Of a DNA stretch of 64,000 bases, positions 63,136-64,000 are shown one piece after another. Positions within the stretch are counted from its first letter, which is position 1; every line of letters begins with the position of its first letter. The position numbers were made by a program, and so were the translations under genes. Source of the stretch: Orobanche coerulescens (taxonomy: Eukaryota > Streptophyta > Magnoliopsida > Lamiales > Orobanchaceae); contig CM065818.1 of NCBI GenBank assembly GCA_033398695.1, forward strand, positions 53,538,001 to 53,602,000, given 5' to 3'. A model generated the notes under the pieces. That model made no database searches. It had not been told where the DNA came from and saw only the letters and a program-made list of their open reading frames with translations.

Positions 63136-64000
63136 CAGTGCAGTCCATTTCGTCATTTCATCATCTCACTTCATTCCTTCGGCGATTTTGGGCGATTTCG
63201 GGTGATTTGGTGAGTTTTCTTCGATCTGAATCCACAAATCATCATCTTCAAGCTTATCATTCGGATTAATCATCATTTCATCATCCCCATCACATCAAAT
63301 CAAGGTAATGATTTCTTGAATCTAGAAATTTGGAGTTCAAGTGTTTTTCTTCCGATTTATTCGTGTAAGCTTGGATTGTTGTTGGAATATGTTAGATATG
63401 GATTATCTACCTCGGATAAATGTATTCCTACGGATTTTATGGTATATATTTGGATTTCATGATTTATTTGGGGTTTGATTCAAAAACACATTAGAGTTGA
63501 CTTTGATATTTTTGGGGGGTTTCGATTAGATGTTGTCATTAACTCGAACTGTGGATTCCTATGGGATTATTGATATCATTGAAGTTGTTTTGTTGGTTTG
63601 AAATACTCATTTTGGAGTTGGTCTTGATATATTCGGTATTTGGACATTATCGAAGGATGTATGTTGCTAAGTATTCGCTAGAATGCCTCAATGAGTTTGG
63701 ATATTGTTGTATCGACGTTTGAGTTGGTTATAATCGTGTTTGATACGTATATTGAGCGTTTGTTGGTAATTGTCGGTCAAGGTTGTTCGAGCGACCGACA
63801 TCTCATTATAGGACGTTTGTTCGAGGAAGGACATTCTTCACCGGTTGAGTAAGTTAATTCTTACTCGGTTAAAAGGATATTCATTCCTTTTGTTGTTGTT
63901 CATTCATAATCATAATTCATTCATAATGTATTAATCGTATTGGGACTTGTAATTGTCAATTAATCACTTCATTCACAAGGAAAGACGGTTCCAATCATTT

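Larger units (their letters stand above)
62315..64000 (+). mobile_element. Gypsy LTR with palindrome array, runs off the window
   Basis: It starts TATAATACCCGG, a decayed TGTAATACCCGG. It shows the usual order: tandem ATTCAGT(A/C)ATT words (62333-62400), a large TAGCG-NN-CGCTA array (62545-63112), a TATA box (AATATATATGG near 63123), the block TTTCGTCATTTCATC shared with H, and a splice-donor-like AAATCAAG/GTAATG at 63304. No LTR end, primer-binding site or coding region is reached before 64000. Confidence 0.75.

Noticed and set aside
1..64000. tRNA, rRNA or organellar insertions
   Set aside because: No tRNA cloverleaf, rRNA segment or plastid/mitochondrial gene was recognised; tRNA-like matches are only the short primer-binding sites.

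Overview
This window is plant nuclear DNA. It looks like repeat-rich, heterochromatin-type sequence of a eudicot, an inference from the mix of LTR-retrotransposon lineages: Tekay/Del-like and Tat-like Ty3/gypsy, and Angela- and SIRE-like Ty1/copia. I see no convincing host gene, no rRNA or tRNA gene, and no bacterial or organellar segment. Almost every base from about 1.3 kb to the end belongs to an LTR retrotransposon or a fragment of one.

The layout is a nested stack. (1) 1-1.3 kb is unclassified sequence with a short tandem repeat and a GC-rich block. (2) 1.34-2.62 kb is the 3' part of a gypsy LTR with its tRNA-Met-type primer-binding site and the first codons of gag, cut off by further LTR material. 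(3) A gypsy LTR starting at 2728 (plus strand) appears to continue in three pieces (2728-4237, 28875-29198, 50443-50968) split by later insertions. (4) Element H, a minus-strand Tekay/Del-like chromovirus, spans 4238-28874. It has lost gag and carries stops, a frameshift and a mutated integrase. (5) Element T, a plus-strand Tat-like non-autonomous element (5914-14181, target duplication GGTAG), sits in the left LTR of H. It keeps a damaged gag and a multi-exon antisense gene but has no polymerase. (6) Element L, a plus-strand non-coding LARD-type element (16159-24556, target duplication TCCCT) with 2.8-kb LTRs, sits inside the pol gene of H. (7) Element A, a minus-strand Angela-like copia element, spans 29199-50442 (target duplication ATAGT). 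(8) Element S, a minus-strand SIRE-like copia element (30593-42692, target duplication AGTAG), sits in the left LTR of A. (9) From 50969 to 62314 there are two more Angela-like copies in opposite orientations: C (minus, without gag) and B/D (plus, rearranged), the latter interrupted by a 1.25-kb solo LTR. (10) A further gypsy LTR starts at 62315 and runs off the window.

No element here looks autonomous. Each lacks or has broken at least one essential part, and at least three (T, L and the RT-deleted Angela-like subfamily) look as if they were mobilised in trans.

The most interesting signal is in the promoters. At least four LTR types (the 2728 LTR and L; H and the 62315 LTR; and T) carry an array of short palindromes just upstream of a TATA box. 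The palindrome differs between families (TTACGGCCGTAA; TAGCG-CA/TG-CGCTA; GGCGATCGCC), but all fit the dyad core RCG-NN-CGY. H and L have clearly homologous LTR flanks yet carry different palindromes in the same slot, as if the array had been rewritten together while its position and CpG-NN-CpG geometry were kept. I do not know of a description of this, and it is the best candidate for an undescribed system here.
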